Assembly (NCBI RefSeq): GCF_003576455.2 | Contig: NZ_CP032869.1 | Span: 2,542,001-2,606,000, forward strand | Length of the DNA: 64,000 nucleotides | Origin: Mucilaginibacter celer | Lineage (GTDB): Bacteria > Bacteroidota > Bacteroidia > Sphingobacteriales > Sphingobacteriaceae | Direction of reading: 5' to 3' | Shown here: positions 53,234 through 61,618 of the stretch, one piece after another | Layout: every line of letters begins with the position of its first letter | Position numbering within the stretch: position 1 is the first letter of the stretch | Made by a program: the position numbers and the translations under genes | Notes under the pieces: generated by a model | What the model was told of the DNA's origin: nothing | Database searches by the model: none | The model's input: the letters and a program-made list of their open reading frames with translations, nothing else

Positions 53234-54763
53234 TTATTTACTTTTTTCAAACCCGTCCTTGCCGTAATGCATCAACCTGTTTGCCCAGGTAATAAAATAT
53301 TTAACGTTTGGTGCATCGGTATGGCCGCCATCGTGCTGCCGCCAGGCCAGTTCGCCCTCGAGCAAGCTGGTATTAACCGGGGGTATTTTTTCGGTTTTAT
53401 AGTTATCTGAAACACCAAGATCTTTCGCTCCAAGCAATTTAAATACCGGTCCGGCTGCCACGGTTGCCATATAACTGCCCTGCTGATCAAGCCATTTGGC
53501 ATCGCCCTGCTCGGGCACTCCATAACTAATAAATGTGAACCGCGGAGCACAAAGGGCAATCAGTTCATGCGCATCTACCGGCAAATCTTTGGCAGTTTTA
53601 GCACCGGATGAGGCTTCCGATGCACCATATTTCATAAAGTTACCGGCCATCCAGTAGTACCCACCGCCCGTAAGGCTTTCAACAGCCTCACCAAAATTAC
53701 GGCGATGCAGCTTGGCTCCACCCTCGCCCGATGAGCCTATCAGGCCCATGGCAAAACGTTGTTCAAAGGCTAATGTAACCAGTGCTGCTTTACCATAGCG
53801 GGATACACCTTCAATACCTACATGCCTGGCATCAACACGCGGCTCTGTTTCGAGATAATCCAAAGCCCGCGCCGCTCCCCACGACCAGGCCCGTAAAGCG
53901 CCCCAATCATCCGGCTTACGTGGCTGACCCTTGTTTACCAAACCTATAATCCCCCGGGTAAGCCCCTCAGCATTATCGGCCTGGATAGACGACGGATCAA
54001 TCAATACATAACCCCAGCCATTAGCTATCAATTGCATAGCAGTTGGCGGATCACTTTTAGCTGCCGGGAAGCCGCCCGGACCGAAGGGCGATTGCTCAGG
54101 AATGGGATTATAAGCCGGGTGTTTTTCAAAAATGGTTTTTAATTCGGGATGCTCTTTTACCAGCATTTCTTTCAGCGCTTTGTTGATTTTTTCTACATCG
54201 GCGGCAGGGGGCTGAGCAGGTGCGGGCAAAGCACTCCGGCCAAACATCATTAATACGGGCACCGGTCCCTTGGCATTTGCCGGAAGCACCAGCGTCATTT
54301 CGATATTTACATTAATGAGCGGATAAGCGGTGTTATCAACGTGGCCGATAAGCTGTTTGGCTATAACCGGGAAAAAGCCAACCCGTTCATTGTCTGTAAC
54401 ATTTACCGTCCAGTTTACTTTAGGTACATTTGCCGGAATGCGGCCATAAACTTCGCGCTCCATATCTTCCACAATTTCGGGGCGGCGCTGGTTCCACCAC
54501 ATTTGTGCGGTGGTTACCTTTTTACCGTTTTTTAATGTAAGCACTTCCGGCAAATCAGGATACGGATTAGCCAGCGCCTCATCATAATTGGCATGGTTAG
54601 GAGCCGACTCATCGCCGCTGGGGCCGTTACGTAGTGCCTTAATCCCCAACTGCTTCATCATATTTTGATGATCCTGATCGGCAGTGAAGTTTACGGGTGC
54701 CGGGCTTTGGGCCTTTACTGCTATTGCGCAGCTTAATAGAAAAAACAATATTGTATTTTTCAT
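53234..54763 (-). CDS. CE15 glucuronoyl esterase
   Basis: 509 aa with a signal peptide (VKAQ, about residue 19). The alpha/beta-hydrolase core holds 'GIEGVSRYGKAALV' with Ser321, the CE15 signature GCSRxGK with Val for Cys. 'LIGSSGEGGAKLHRR' holds Glu347 and 'WRQHDGGHTDAPN' holds His477/His481, one of which completes the triad. An insert at about 180-235 rich in Pro and Lys resembles bacterial CE15 enzymes with extra loops. It cuts the ester between lignin alcohols and 4-O-methylglucuronate side chains of xylan, feeding GH67. An operator lies 158 bp upstream of the start. The family call is strong. Confidence 0.93.
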   Translation of the reverse strand: MKNTILFFLLSCAIAVKAQSPAPVNFTADQDHQNMMKQLGIKALRNGPSGDESAPNHANYDEALANPYPDLPEVLTLKNGKKVTTAQMWWNQRRPEIVEDMEREVYGRIPANVPKVNWTVNVTDNERVGFFPVIAKQLIGHVDNTAYPLINVNIEMTLVLPANAKGPVPVLMMFGRSALPAPAQPPAADVEKINKALKEMLVKEHPELKTIFEKHPAYNPIPEQSPFGPGGFPAAKSDPPTAMQLIANGWGYVLIDPSSIQADNAEGLTRGIIGLVNKGQPRKPDDWGALRAWSWGAARALDYLETEPRVDARHVGIEGVSRYGKAALVTLAFEQRFAMGLIGSSGEGGAKLHRRNFGEAVESLTGGGYYWMAGNFMKYGASEASSGAKTAKDLPVDAHELIALCAPRFTFISYGVPEQGDAKWLDQQGSYMATVAAGPVFKLLGAKDLGVSDNYKTEKIPPVNTSLLEGELAWRQHDGGHTDAPNVKYFITWANRLMHYGKDGFEKSK

Positions 54764-54919
54764 TTCTCCTTGATTTTGGTTTATAGTTTAGATGCTGGCC
54801 CGAACAGGCGTTATAAACCACGGCACATCATTAATAGCGATAGCTTTAGCAATTTCATACCGCCCCGAAATTTTTGTTTGATGGTTTACATCACTAAGTA
54901 ACAAATAAAAAAAGATTTA

Positions 54920-54933
54920 TACAATCGATTGCA
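54920..54933. promoter_or_regulatory. LacI-type operator G, one mismatch (TACAATCGATTGCA)
   Basis: Same 14-bp site with A for G at position 2, breaking one pair of the palindrome. It is upstream of the CE15 gene (start 54763) and just after the 3' end of the cyclase gene. Confidence 0.68.
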
Positions 54934-55005
54934 CAAATCTTTTGCAAATTATAGGTAAAGCTAAAACTCTATCAAATTCGCCAAATGGTATTAATAGATT
55001 GGTTT

Positions 55006-55701
55006 TTAACCCGAGATAGCCAAAAGATAATCAAAGCTTTGAGTCGGGGCGTTTAGATAATGCGTAGTTAAATACGGCTTACCGGCTAAGCGGATTTGCT
55101 GCCCGTGTGAGATTCCCTGTAAATTAATGGTTTGATGACTGAAATCAGTATCAGCAGTATCCAACAACAGATAAGCCTCTTCCGAAATGAGGAGATCATT
55201 GTTCAGCTCTTTGGTTTTAGCCTGCAGCCTTGCCGCTATATTTACCGGCAAGCCCATCACCGATAAATTACTGGCGCCATCAAGGCCAAACTCGCCAACC
55301 AATACCTTACCCGTATGCATCCCCACTCCTATCTCCAGCGGACCGCCATAAAATGGCTCGGCATAAGCCTCGTTAAACATATTGATGGTTTGAAACATGG
55401 CTTTGGTGGCCTGGTAAGCATTATTAGCAGCCTCGCGGATGCCGGTTTGCAAACCGAAAACGGCATACAGGTTATCGCCGGCTATTTCAACCACCTTGCC
55501 CTGAAAGTTTTTGATGATCTGGTTAAAGGCAGTAAATAAGCGGCGCACCACGTTAATCACTACCTGGCCCGGTTGCGATTCCATCAGCCCGGTAAAATTG
55601 CGGATATCAAGGAATAAAATCGCCAACTCTTTTTCTTCGTCGGCAGCGGTATTTATATTGATGGTGCAGGCACCGTTTAATATCAAGTCTAAGTTTTTCA
55701 T
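55006..55701 (-). CDS. Class III nucleotide cyclase domain protein
   Basis: 231 aa, soluble, consisting of little more than one catalytic domain. Metal-binding Asp32 ('ILFLDIRNFTG') and Asp76 ('VEIAGDNLYAVFG') are present, as are Asn154 and Arg158 in 'LPVNIAARLQ', which stabilise the transition state. Base-recognition positions carry Glu72 and Ser147, where adenylate cyclases usually have Lys and Asp/Thr. Glu with Cys/Ser is the guanylate-cyclase form. A short C-terminal extension ('HGQQIRLAGKPYLTTHYLN') resembles tails of bacterial cyclases. It stands alone, 305 bp from the CE15 start, and has no sensor domain. Product (cAMP or cGMP) is uncertain. Confidence 0.85.
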   Translation of the reverse strand: MKNLDLILNGACTININTAADEEKELAILFLDIRNFTGLMESQPGQVVINVVRRLFTAFNQIIKNFQGKVVEIAGDNLYAVFGLQTGIREAANNAYQATKAMFQTINMFNEAYAEPFYGGPLEIGVGMHTGKVLVGEFGLDGASNLSVMGLPVNIAARLQAKTKELNNDLLISEEAYLLLDTADTDFSHQTINLQGISHGQQIRLAGKPYLTTHYLNAPTQSFDYLLAISG

Positions 55702-55851
55702 CAGCGTATATTTTATGGTATACTAACTCAGACGCGAAGCTCACGAAAACATTTTAAATAAAATTTAAATTACCTGCTTGTGATAAATGGATGACCTGAT
55801 TTAGAGTTTGATATGACACTGTAATTTTAGGATGACACAATATGAAAAAAT

Positions 55852-55895
55852 ACGGGCATTGCAGGATTGATTAACAACTCCTGTACAATGCCCGT
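55852..55895 (-). terminator. Terminator of the region-6 operon
   Basis: ACGGGCATTGCAGGA (55852-55866) pairs with TCCTGTACAATGCCCGT (55879-55895) with a 2-nt bulge. Leftward of it the minus strand reads ATTTTTTC, so it ends leftward transcription 21 bp after the glycosidase-type gene. Confidence 0.85.
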
Positions 55896-55915
55896 TCATT
55901 AAATAAAGAAGGTTT

Positions 55916-58903
55916 TTATTTGATGACCAATAACCAACCCTTCCCTTTTTCAACCGGAATCCTATCGTTCATTCCGAAAGTTTTGGCAGGTTGAAAGCTT
56001 TTAATTTCGGGCGCGGTAATCGTTGCTTTTGCCGGGTCGATACCTAATTTTTTCCAGTCGATGTTTAATTTGAAATCGGTATCGGTGTTTTCCCAACTGG
56101 CTATAGCTACCATGGCAGCACCATCTTTTTTGTAAACGGTAGCAATCACTTTTTCCTTGTCGGTTTTTAAAGGGTTATCATCAACCCAATAGCCTATCAT
56201 TTTAGTGCCTTTGATACCGAAATCGTCCCAGGCTTTCCAGATCGGGCGCGGGTCGGCACCATCGCTCCATGGCATGCGGTTGGTCATGCCGTAAACCATG
56301 CCTCGCCATTTGTTGCCACCGCCTTGCAGCATCTCGCCCATTAAACCAAAAGGGATACCGCTCACTTCGGTCAGGAAAAAATCAGGATCATTTTTTTCGT
56401 AATCAAAATACTCGCCGAACCAAAGCCTGTTGAGGTACGGAAAATGCTCCATGTACAGGTTTGCACTGTTATCAAAACCATCGCTCTTGTTGTATTGATT
56501 GGCAGAGTGTAAGTCGATAATACCGGGATGCCCATCTTTGGTGAGCACACGTTTAATGCGCTTCATGGTAACACGATCAAAGGCAACATCGTCCAGGTAA
56601 ATACCATCGATGCCTACGTTTTGCGTTAGCCAGTTCATGCCCTCTACGTAGTAATTGTGCCAGCGGTTCATGCCGCTATTAATAATGGCAGCATCTTTAA
56701 TTTCGGGTACAAACCAGGCAGCTATGTAATCGTCGCCCACGTGTTCCTGCAACCAGCTAAAGCCTCCCCCCTTGCCCGGCGAATAGATTTCGTGGCCTAA
56801 ACTACGCAGGGCGAAAGTTTCGTAAGCATGATTTGATAACTCGCGGATGGTATTATAGATCTTCACTTTCAATCCCGCCGCGTGTGCCGAATCATCGTAA
56901 GCCTTCATTTTTTGCCAGGCGATGAAGGGGTAATTGATAGTTGGGTTAATAGCGGTTGCGTGGTGGATATTGATCAAAGTAGCACCGGCCTGTTTAATGG
57001 TATCGATAGGTTTGTAAGCATGATAAAACCTTGTGGCCCACTGAAAATCGGTATTGATAGTATGGAACGGCGTGATAAGCAGCGTAAAATTGTAATATAA
57101 TTCATCGCCTTTTTTCAGATCGCGCTCCCCGCTATAGTTATTGGCTAATACGGCCTTGCCATCAAAGGTTACTTTAATACCGCCTTTGTTATCATTACCC
57201 CATGATGTGGGCAGTAACAAAGGCTTTTGCAGGTAGAAATTGGTATTAAGCGGGCGTACATATTTTTCATCTCTTAGCGAATATTGCAGGCCGCCGTTCA
57301 CATTACCAATCCATGCGCCGTCCTGATTTTTGTGCGCTACATCCCATTTCCACTCAAAGTTTTCAGGGCGGTAGCCACCTTTCTGGCCCAGGCCCATCAT
57401 ATATTTTGCAAACTCCTTTTTAAAGGGGATATGCATGGTGATATCTTTCAGGCTTACATCCTGCAAGGCTTTAACCTTTACGGTGTAGGCTATAAAACCA
57501 TCAAACTCTAACGATGCACTTACATTCATCTGCAAGCTATCGTTAGCGCTCGTGGCTGTCCACTGTACGGTTCCTGGTTCTTTTTTGGTGAATTGTATGC
57601 CCTGGCTTTTCAGGTTTATTTTGTTGCCTGCCGCATTGATAAAATGAAAGTGGATGCCTTCAGTTAACAGGTTGTTTGGCGCGGTTGCGTACTCCGTCAT
57701 TTCGGGAGTGAAATAAGTTTGGATCTGTTTCGGAAAGCCGTCCTGGTTCACCTCTACTTTACGGCCTAATAAACTTACGGTGTTGCCGCTTACCTGCAAA
57801 GGAGTATAAGGTGCGATAACAGTATTCTGCTGCGCCATGGTAGAGTTTAACCAGCCCAGGCGTGTCATTTTATCAGGTTCGCTTACGCCACCGTCTTTCG
57901 ATAATTTGTTATTTACGCGGATGGTTAGGGCTATTGTTTTTGCAGGTTTGCCATTAATGCTGATGGTGGCTTTCCCGGTATATGTAGCCATAACTACAGA
58001 CGCCGGAACATCCACGCCACACCACAAGGCCTGTACTTCGCCCTGTTTTATATTTACGATTTTGGTAAGCGGCCTACCATCGTAAGCTGTACCACCGGTG
58101 TTGATACAAAACAGGTTTGCAGCCGGGATAGTTTTTCCGTTTGCCGCTTTCAGTTCGGTGAATTTCACCTGAACATTTTCAATATTTTTCAACGCATATA
58201 GGCCTAATTGAAATGCAAAGTTTTCACCACGGGCGGCCTCACCAACATATTTTGCTTGCGGATAAGCTTCTATCCAACGCTGCGGTAAATCCTTTGTCAT
58301 GCGGATGGAGTTCATCCTGTCTTCCGGGAAGATCAGGAAGGATTCGGTTTTATATTTGCTGATCAGGGTTTCAGTCTCGGCTTTTGTAGCGATCACCTCC
58401 ATGGGATAAAAGCTATTAAAAGCATCTATCGATTGATATTCTTTTACAGTTGCTGCCGGGATCTGCTTATCGGCAGGCAATGTGTTCAGCCAATCCGCCG
58501 AGGCTGTGTTTTCCGGTTTAAGATAGACTCCTTTAGGATAATTTGAGCGGCCTTCGTTTTTGTAAGGCATGTAGTATACAAAATACTCGCCTTTGCCCGA
58601 TGTAGGCTCGAAATACAGCTCTCCGTTTTCGCGGTTTACGGCACCTATTTTTACATTGGTTATTTTTTGTTTGGTTTTAGCATCTTCAATAATAATCCGC
58701 TTGTTTTCTGGGTTATCGTCCCTTCTGCGCCAGTTGATCATCGCTTTAGCTACCTTGCCGGTACCGTTAAAAGTTAATACTACACGGTGATTACCTAACG
58801 AATCGGCCAGCCAGCAGTTATCGCAATTGGTATAAGGTACTTTTTGCGCCGATGCGGTAAAGCCGGTTAAAAGGATGGCCGCAGCCAACAATTGTTTTTT
58901 CAT
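55916..58903 (-). CDS. Large secreted glycosidase-type protein (DUF6067-like)
   Basis: 995 aa with a signal peptide (ASAQK, about residue 19). An N-terminal beta-rich part (about 20-340) contains two possible Ig-like domains. A galactose-mutarotase-like beta-sandwich may cover about 360-600. The rest looks like a (beta/alpha)8 barrel with 'LKVKIYNTIRELSNHAYE', 'NVGIDGIYLDDVAFDRVTM' (paired Asp), 'GIIDLHSANQYN' and 'GYWVDDNPLKTD', ending with a beta domain. This is the style of DUF6067 and GH-like proteins annotated in Bacteroidota; I cannot name a CAZy family. The start is 207 bp after the cytochrome stop, with a repeat element between. Likely the glycan-cutting enzyme of this locus. Confidence 0.75.
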   Translation of the reverse strand: MKKQLLAAAILLTGFTASAQKVPYTNCDNCWLADSLGNHRVVLTFNGTGKVAKAMINWRRRDDNPENKRIIIEDAKTKQKITNVKIGAVNRENGELYFEPTSGKGEYFVYYMPYKNEGRSNYPKGVYLKPENTASADWLNTLPADKQIPAATVKEYQSIDAFNSFYPMEVIATKAETETLISKYKTESFLIFPEDRMNSIRMTKDLPQRWIEAYPQAKYVGEAARGENFAFQLGLYALKNIENVQVKFTELKAANGKTIPAANLFCINTGGTAYDGRPLTKIVNIKQGEVQALWCGVDVPASVVMATYTGKATISINGKPAKTIALTIRVNNKLSKDGGVSEPDKMTRLGWLNSTMAQQNTVIAPYTPLQVSGNTVSLLGRKVEVNQDGFPKQIQTYFTPEMTEYATAPNNLLTEGIHFHFINAAGNKINLKSQGIQFTKKEPGTVQWTATSANDSLQMNVSASLEFDGFIAYTVKVKALQDVSLKDITMHIPFKKEFAKYMMGLGQKGGYRPENFEWKWDVAHKNQDGAWIGNVNGGLQYSLRDEKYVRPLNTNFYLQKPLLLPTSWGNDNKGGIKVTFDGKAVLANNYSGERDLKKGDELYYNFTLLITPFHTINTDFQWATRFYHAYKPIDTIKQAGATLINIHHATAINPTINYPFIAWQKMKAYDDSAHAAGLKVKIYNTIRELSNHAYETFALRSLGHEIYSPGKGGGFSWLQEHVGDDYIAAWFVPEIKDAAIINSGMNRWHNYYVEGMNWLTQNVGIDGIYLDDVAFDRVTMKRIKRVLTKDGHPGIIDLHSANQYNKSDGFDNSANLYMEHFPYLNRLWFGEYFDYEKNDPDFFLTEVSGIPFGLMGEMLQGGGNKWRGMVYGMTNRMPWSDGADPRPIWKAWDDFGIKGTKMIGYWVDDNPLKTDKEKVIATVYKKDGAAMVAIASWENTDTDFKLNIDWKKLGIDPAKATITAPEIKSFQPAKTFGMNDRIPVEKGKGWLLVIK

Positions 58904-58950
58904 GAAATAAATTTAGTCAGTACTTTTTATAATCTGGTGATGTGCCTTCT

Positions 58951-59070
58951 AATTCCCTCCCTCGGGAGGGGTGTGCCGGCGAGTGTAGTGGCAGGGAGGG
59001 GTTCCTATACTGTGCTAACGGATATGCATGGTAAAGAAACCCCTCCCTAAACCCTCCCAAGGGAGGGAAT
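58951..59070. repeat. Nested inverted repeat in intergenic gap
   Basis: Outer arms ATTCCCTCCC (58952-58961) and GGGAGGGAAT (59061-59070) and inner arms GGGAGGGGTT (58994-59003) and AACCCCTCCC (59038-59047) are perfect complements, and could fold the 120 bp into a long cruciform. Such G/C-rich elements are dispersed in Bacteroidota genomes. It lies between the cytochrome and glycosidase-type genes and could weaken read-through. Confidence 0.75.
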
Positions 59071-59110
59071 CGCACTATCCCCCCCCACTTCTATTTATTG
59101 GTTCTTATTC

Positions 59111-60133
59111 TTATATCGTAGGCGTTATCCCCTTACCTTCCCAGAAATCAATAATAGGCTTATACGGCCCATATTTATGCTGCTGTTCTGTAAAAGGATC
59201 TTTAAAAGGCCCTTTATCATAATCTATCGCCTTTTCATCATAGTTAGGATAATCAACCTCTTTTGTGGTTTTGGGCAACGGGCGTTTGTGTTTTTTATCA
59301 TCGTTAACATAAGCGGCAATATCAAGCGCCTGGGCATCGGTAAGAAAAGGTTTGCCTACCTCCGTTTTATCATAAGGCATATTACCCTTTAGCCATTGTG
59401 CAAGCTTGACCACCCGGTGCATGCTCGATCCGGGTCGGTAAGCCAGTAAACCCCATACCGGCGGATATTCGTAAGTTACGTTATCAAAACGCATTTTGCC
59501 CTCGCCATTTTTGGCGTGGCAACGCTCGCAGTTTTGGGCGTAGAGCACTTCTCCCCTGTCGGATGATGCGGCTACATCCGGCAGCTCAACTTCAAGGTTT
59601 TTGATACCTTTTTTAACTTGCGCTACGTTTGATGAATCGCTCAGGAATTTGAGGTAAGCCATAATTGAGATCATCTCCTTGCCATCCAAAGGTAAGGGTT
59701 TACCCAGATTAGGTCGCATTACGCAGTTGTTGATGCGCTCGGCCAGTGATAAGATCCTCCCCTCCCTCGCCCGATACTGCGGGTAATCTTTAAACGAACG
59801 CACCAGGTTAAAGGCGTAAGGCCTTGTACCGGCATCGCGGTGGCAATTGGTACAATTCATTTTGTTACCGGTATAATGCCCGTTAATACCCTCCGGGCCA
59901 ATGTAGTAAGCGGTATGCAACATCAATTCCCTGCCGTAACGCACCGCAGCACCGTATTTGCCCCCCGGAATTTTGGTAGTATCTATCGAGACCAGTTTCT
60001 CAGCCGCCGCAGATTCGGCATTGGTTGTCTCCTCTGCGTTGCTGCCGCTGCATGATGTTAGCTGCATCGCGTTAGCAAAAACAAACAACAGCAATAAAAG
60101 GGTTATATATTGAAATTTCCTGTTCATCATCAT
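59111..60133 (-). CDS. Dihaem cytochrome c lipoprotein, TsdA-like
   Basis: 340 aa. Lipobox LTSC (Cys28). Two haem c motifs: CTNCH at 94-98 and CERCH at 202-206. The stretch 'YGRELMLHTAYYIGPEG', 'GNKMNC', 'DYPQYRAREGRI' and 'ERINNCVMR...MISIMAYLKFLS' follows the pattern of the thiosulfate dehydrogenase (TsdA) family. Cys137 in 'RINNC' is a candidate haem ligand as in TsdA, but I could not align it. Three in-frame ATGs (60133, 60130, 60127) directly follow the stop of the sulfotransferase-like gene, so translation is coupled. The role may be sulfur-compound redox or electron delivery in the periplasm; the TsdA activity is unproved. Confidence 0.8.
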   Translation of the reverse strand: MMMNRKFQYITLLLLLFVFANAMQLTSCSGSNAEETTNAESAAAEKLVSIDTTKIPGGKYGAAVRYGRELMLHTAYYIGPEGINGHYTGNKMNCTNCHRDAGTRPYAFNLVRSFKDYPQYRAREGRILSLAERINNCVMRPNLGKPLPLDGKEMISIMAYLKFLSDSSNVAQVKKGIKNLEVELPDVAASSDRGEVLYAQNCERCHAKNGEGKMRFDNVTYEYPPVWGLLAYRPGSSMHRVVKLAQWLKGNMPYDKTEVGKPFLTDAQALDIAAYVNDDKKHKRPLPKTTKEVDYPNYDEKAIDYDKGPFKDPFTEQQHKYGPYKPIIDFWEGKGITPTI

Positions 60134-61537
60134 TTATGGTTTTAAATAAGGATTGAGCTGTTCATATTTTATAAAGCCGGCACGGTAGGTTGGTACAGAT
60201 GTTTCCATCGTCCAGTGTAAACGGCCCTTGTTATCGGCCAGCACTACAATGTGCCTTTTTGAGCAGCAAACCAGTGTGGTGGTATCGTTTATTTGATAGG
60301 CGCTGCCCATGCGGCCGTTAAAAATTTCTTTAGGTAGCTGGATATGCATGGCGATGGTTGAACTTTGGTGTTGCTCATCTATCTTCATGGCATATACGCC
60401 CGACTGGTGTTTCTCTACTCCGTTATCAAAAAACATGAGGTTACCCTGCGCGTTGATATGCGCGGCATGGGCTTGTGTAAAATTGCAATCGGCAGGCATT
60501 TTAATAGTTCCACCTTTGCCAAATTTGTAGATCACCTTGCCGGTTTTTGCGTTGATCTTCCAGATCTGCCCGTTATTGTAAAACGACATCAAGTAGTTTC
60601 CATCCCTGTCGTAGCTAAGGCTGTTTGCATGCATCCAGTCTTTTTTTGTTTTCATGATCTTTGGATCTTTCAGCGGATCCATCACATCAAACACACTCCA
60701 TTTGTAAAGCTGCTTGCCGGTTTTATCCATCACCATAATGCCATCACCATTAACGGTGTCCTGTTTAGCATCGCCAACCGAAGAAAGATCCATTATCCGC
60801 TTATCTACATAAATAAAAACCAGCTGGTCTTTATCATTTTTCAATATCTCGTGATGGATGATTTGTTTAAAATCGCCCTGCCCTTTTTTGAGGTGCAGCA
60901 GGGTATCGCCCAATAAATTGATCTCCAATATTTCGCTGCCATAACTGGTAGGTTCATCATTACGACCTAAAATAGAGAGCAGGGTTTTATCTTTAGTAAA
61001 ATTGATCACCTTAAAACCAAGGTCATCTATGGTATGGTACCACCTGATCTGCCCTTTGTTATCAACCAGGTAAGCCACGCCCGGCGCGTAGCGTTTGTTA
61101 ATGAGCATCAGCCCGTCATTAAACTCGCCCGGTAATGTGGCTTTCGGAGCTACCTTTGCGTTAAACTGTTCCTGCAAAAACAGCGGCAACTGGTGCGATT
61201 TAAAATTGTAGGTTTTGCCTACCGTAGTATCTCCGTTGCTAACCGTTACAATATGATATGAGTAAGTAGTATCGGGCAAAATATTAGTTAGCACCAGTTT
61301 GTACGATGTGGCCTTGCTGGTATTTACCGAACGGTATTTTTCAGGGTGCTTGCCCTCAATCCAATATTCGGCATACAGATCAACGGGTTTGGTGGTGGTT
61401 ACATCCAGCCTTATTTTCAGCTCGTTATTGTTGTAAAGCCCCAGGTGTATCTCCTTCACCACATTAATGTCCGAGCATCCGCTCATCATCGTACCCAGCA
61501 ATCCTATTACTAATATTTTAAACCAATCCTTCATCAC
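60134..61537 (-). CDS. Arylsulfotransferase (ASST)-like beta-propeller lipoprotein
   Basis: 467 aa with lipobox MSGC (Cys21). An N-terminal Ig/fibronectin-like domain (about 28-115, 'TTYSYHIVTVSNGDTT') precedes a six-bladed propeller of the arylsulfotransferase kind. The three family histidine sites are seen: 'IIHHEIL' (228-229), 'DWMHANSLSYDRDGNYLMS' (His303) and 'FTQAHAAHINAQGNLMFFDNG' (357/360). The Arg that follows the second site in E. coli ASST appears as Asn (321-322, 'FYNNGQIWKI'). The known enzyme moves sulfate between phenolic compounds in the periplasm. Here the gene lies in a SusCD operon and abuts a cytochrome gene. Fold assignment is good; sulfotransferase activity is open. Confidence 0.82.
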   Translation of the reverse strand: MMKDWFKILVIGLLGTMMSGCSDINVVKEIHLGLYNNNELKIRLDVTTTKPVDLYAEYWIEGKHPEKYRSVNTSKATSYKLVLTNILPDTTYSYHIVTVSNGDTTVGKTYNFKSHQLPLFLQEQFNAKVAPKATLPGEFNDGLMLINKRYAPGVAYLVDNKGQIRWYHTIDDLGFKVINFTKDKTLLSILGRNDEPTSYGSEILEINLLGDTLLHLKKGQGDFKQIIHHEILKNDKDQLVFIYVDKRIMDLSSVGDAKQDTVNGDGIMVMDKTGKQLYKWSVFDVMDPLKDPKIMKTKKDWMHANSLSYDRDGNYLMSFYNNGQIWKINAKTGKVIYKFGKGGTIKMPADCNFTQAHAAHINAQGNLMFFDNGVEKHQSGVYAMKIDEQHQSSTIAMHIQLPKEIFNGRMGSAYQINDTTTLVCCSKRHIVVLADNKGRLHWTMETSVPTYRAGFIKYEQLNPYLKP

Positions 61538-61618
61538 TCAATTTGTAATCCGGTTAAATGGTAAAGAATACACGGCGATAGGAAGCCGCGTATTCTTTAT
61601 CCTATCATTATTTAATGC

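Noticed and set aside
53159..53410. 83-aa rightward ORF covering the SDR remnant end and CE15 3' end
   Set aside because: Its frame does not match the SDR remnant and the rest is antisense to CE15.
60365..60916. 183-aa rightward ORF opposite the ASST-like gene
   Set aside because: Rich in His/Val/Ile typical of antisense to a propeller; no start context or motif.
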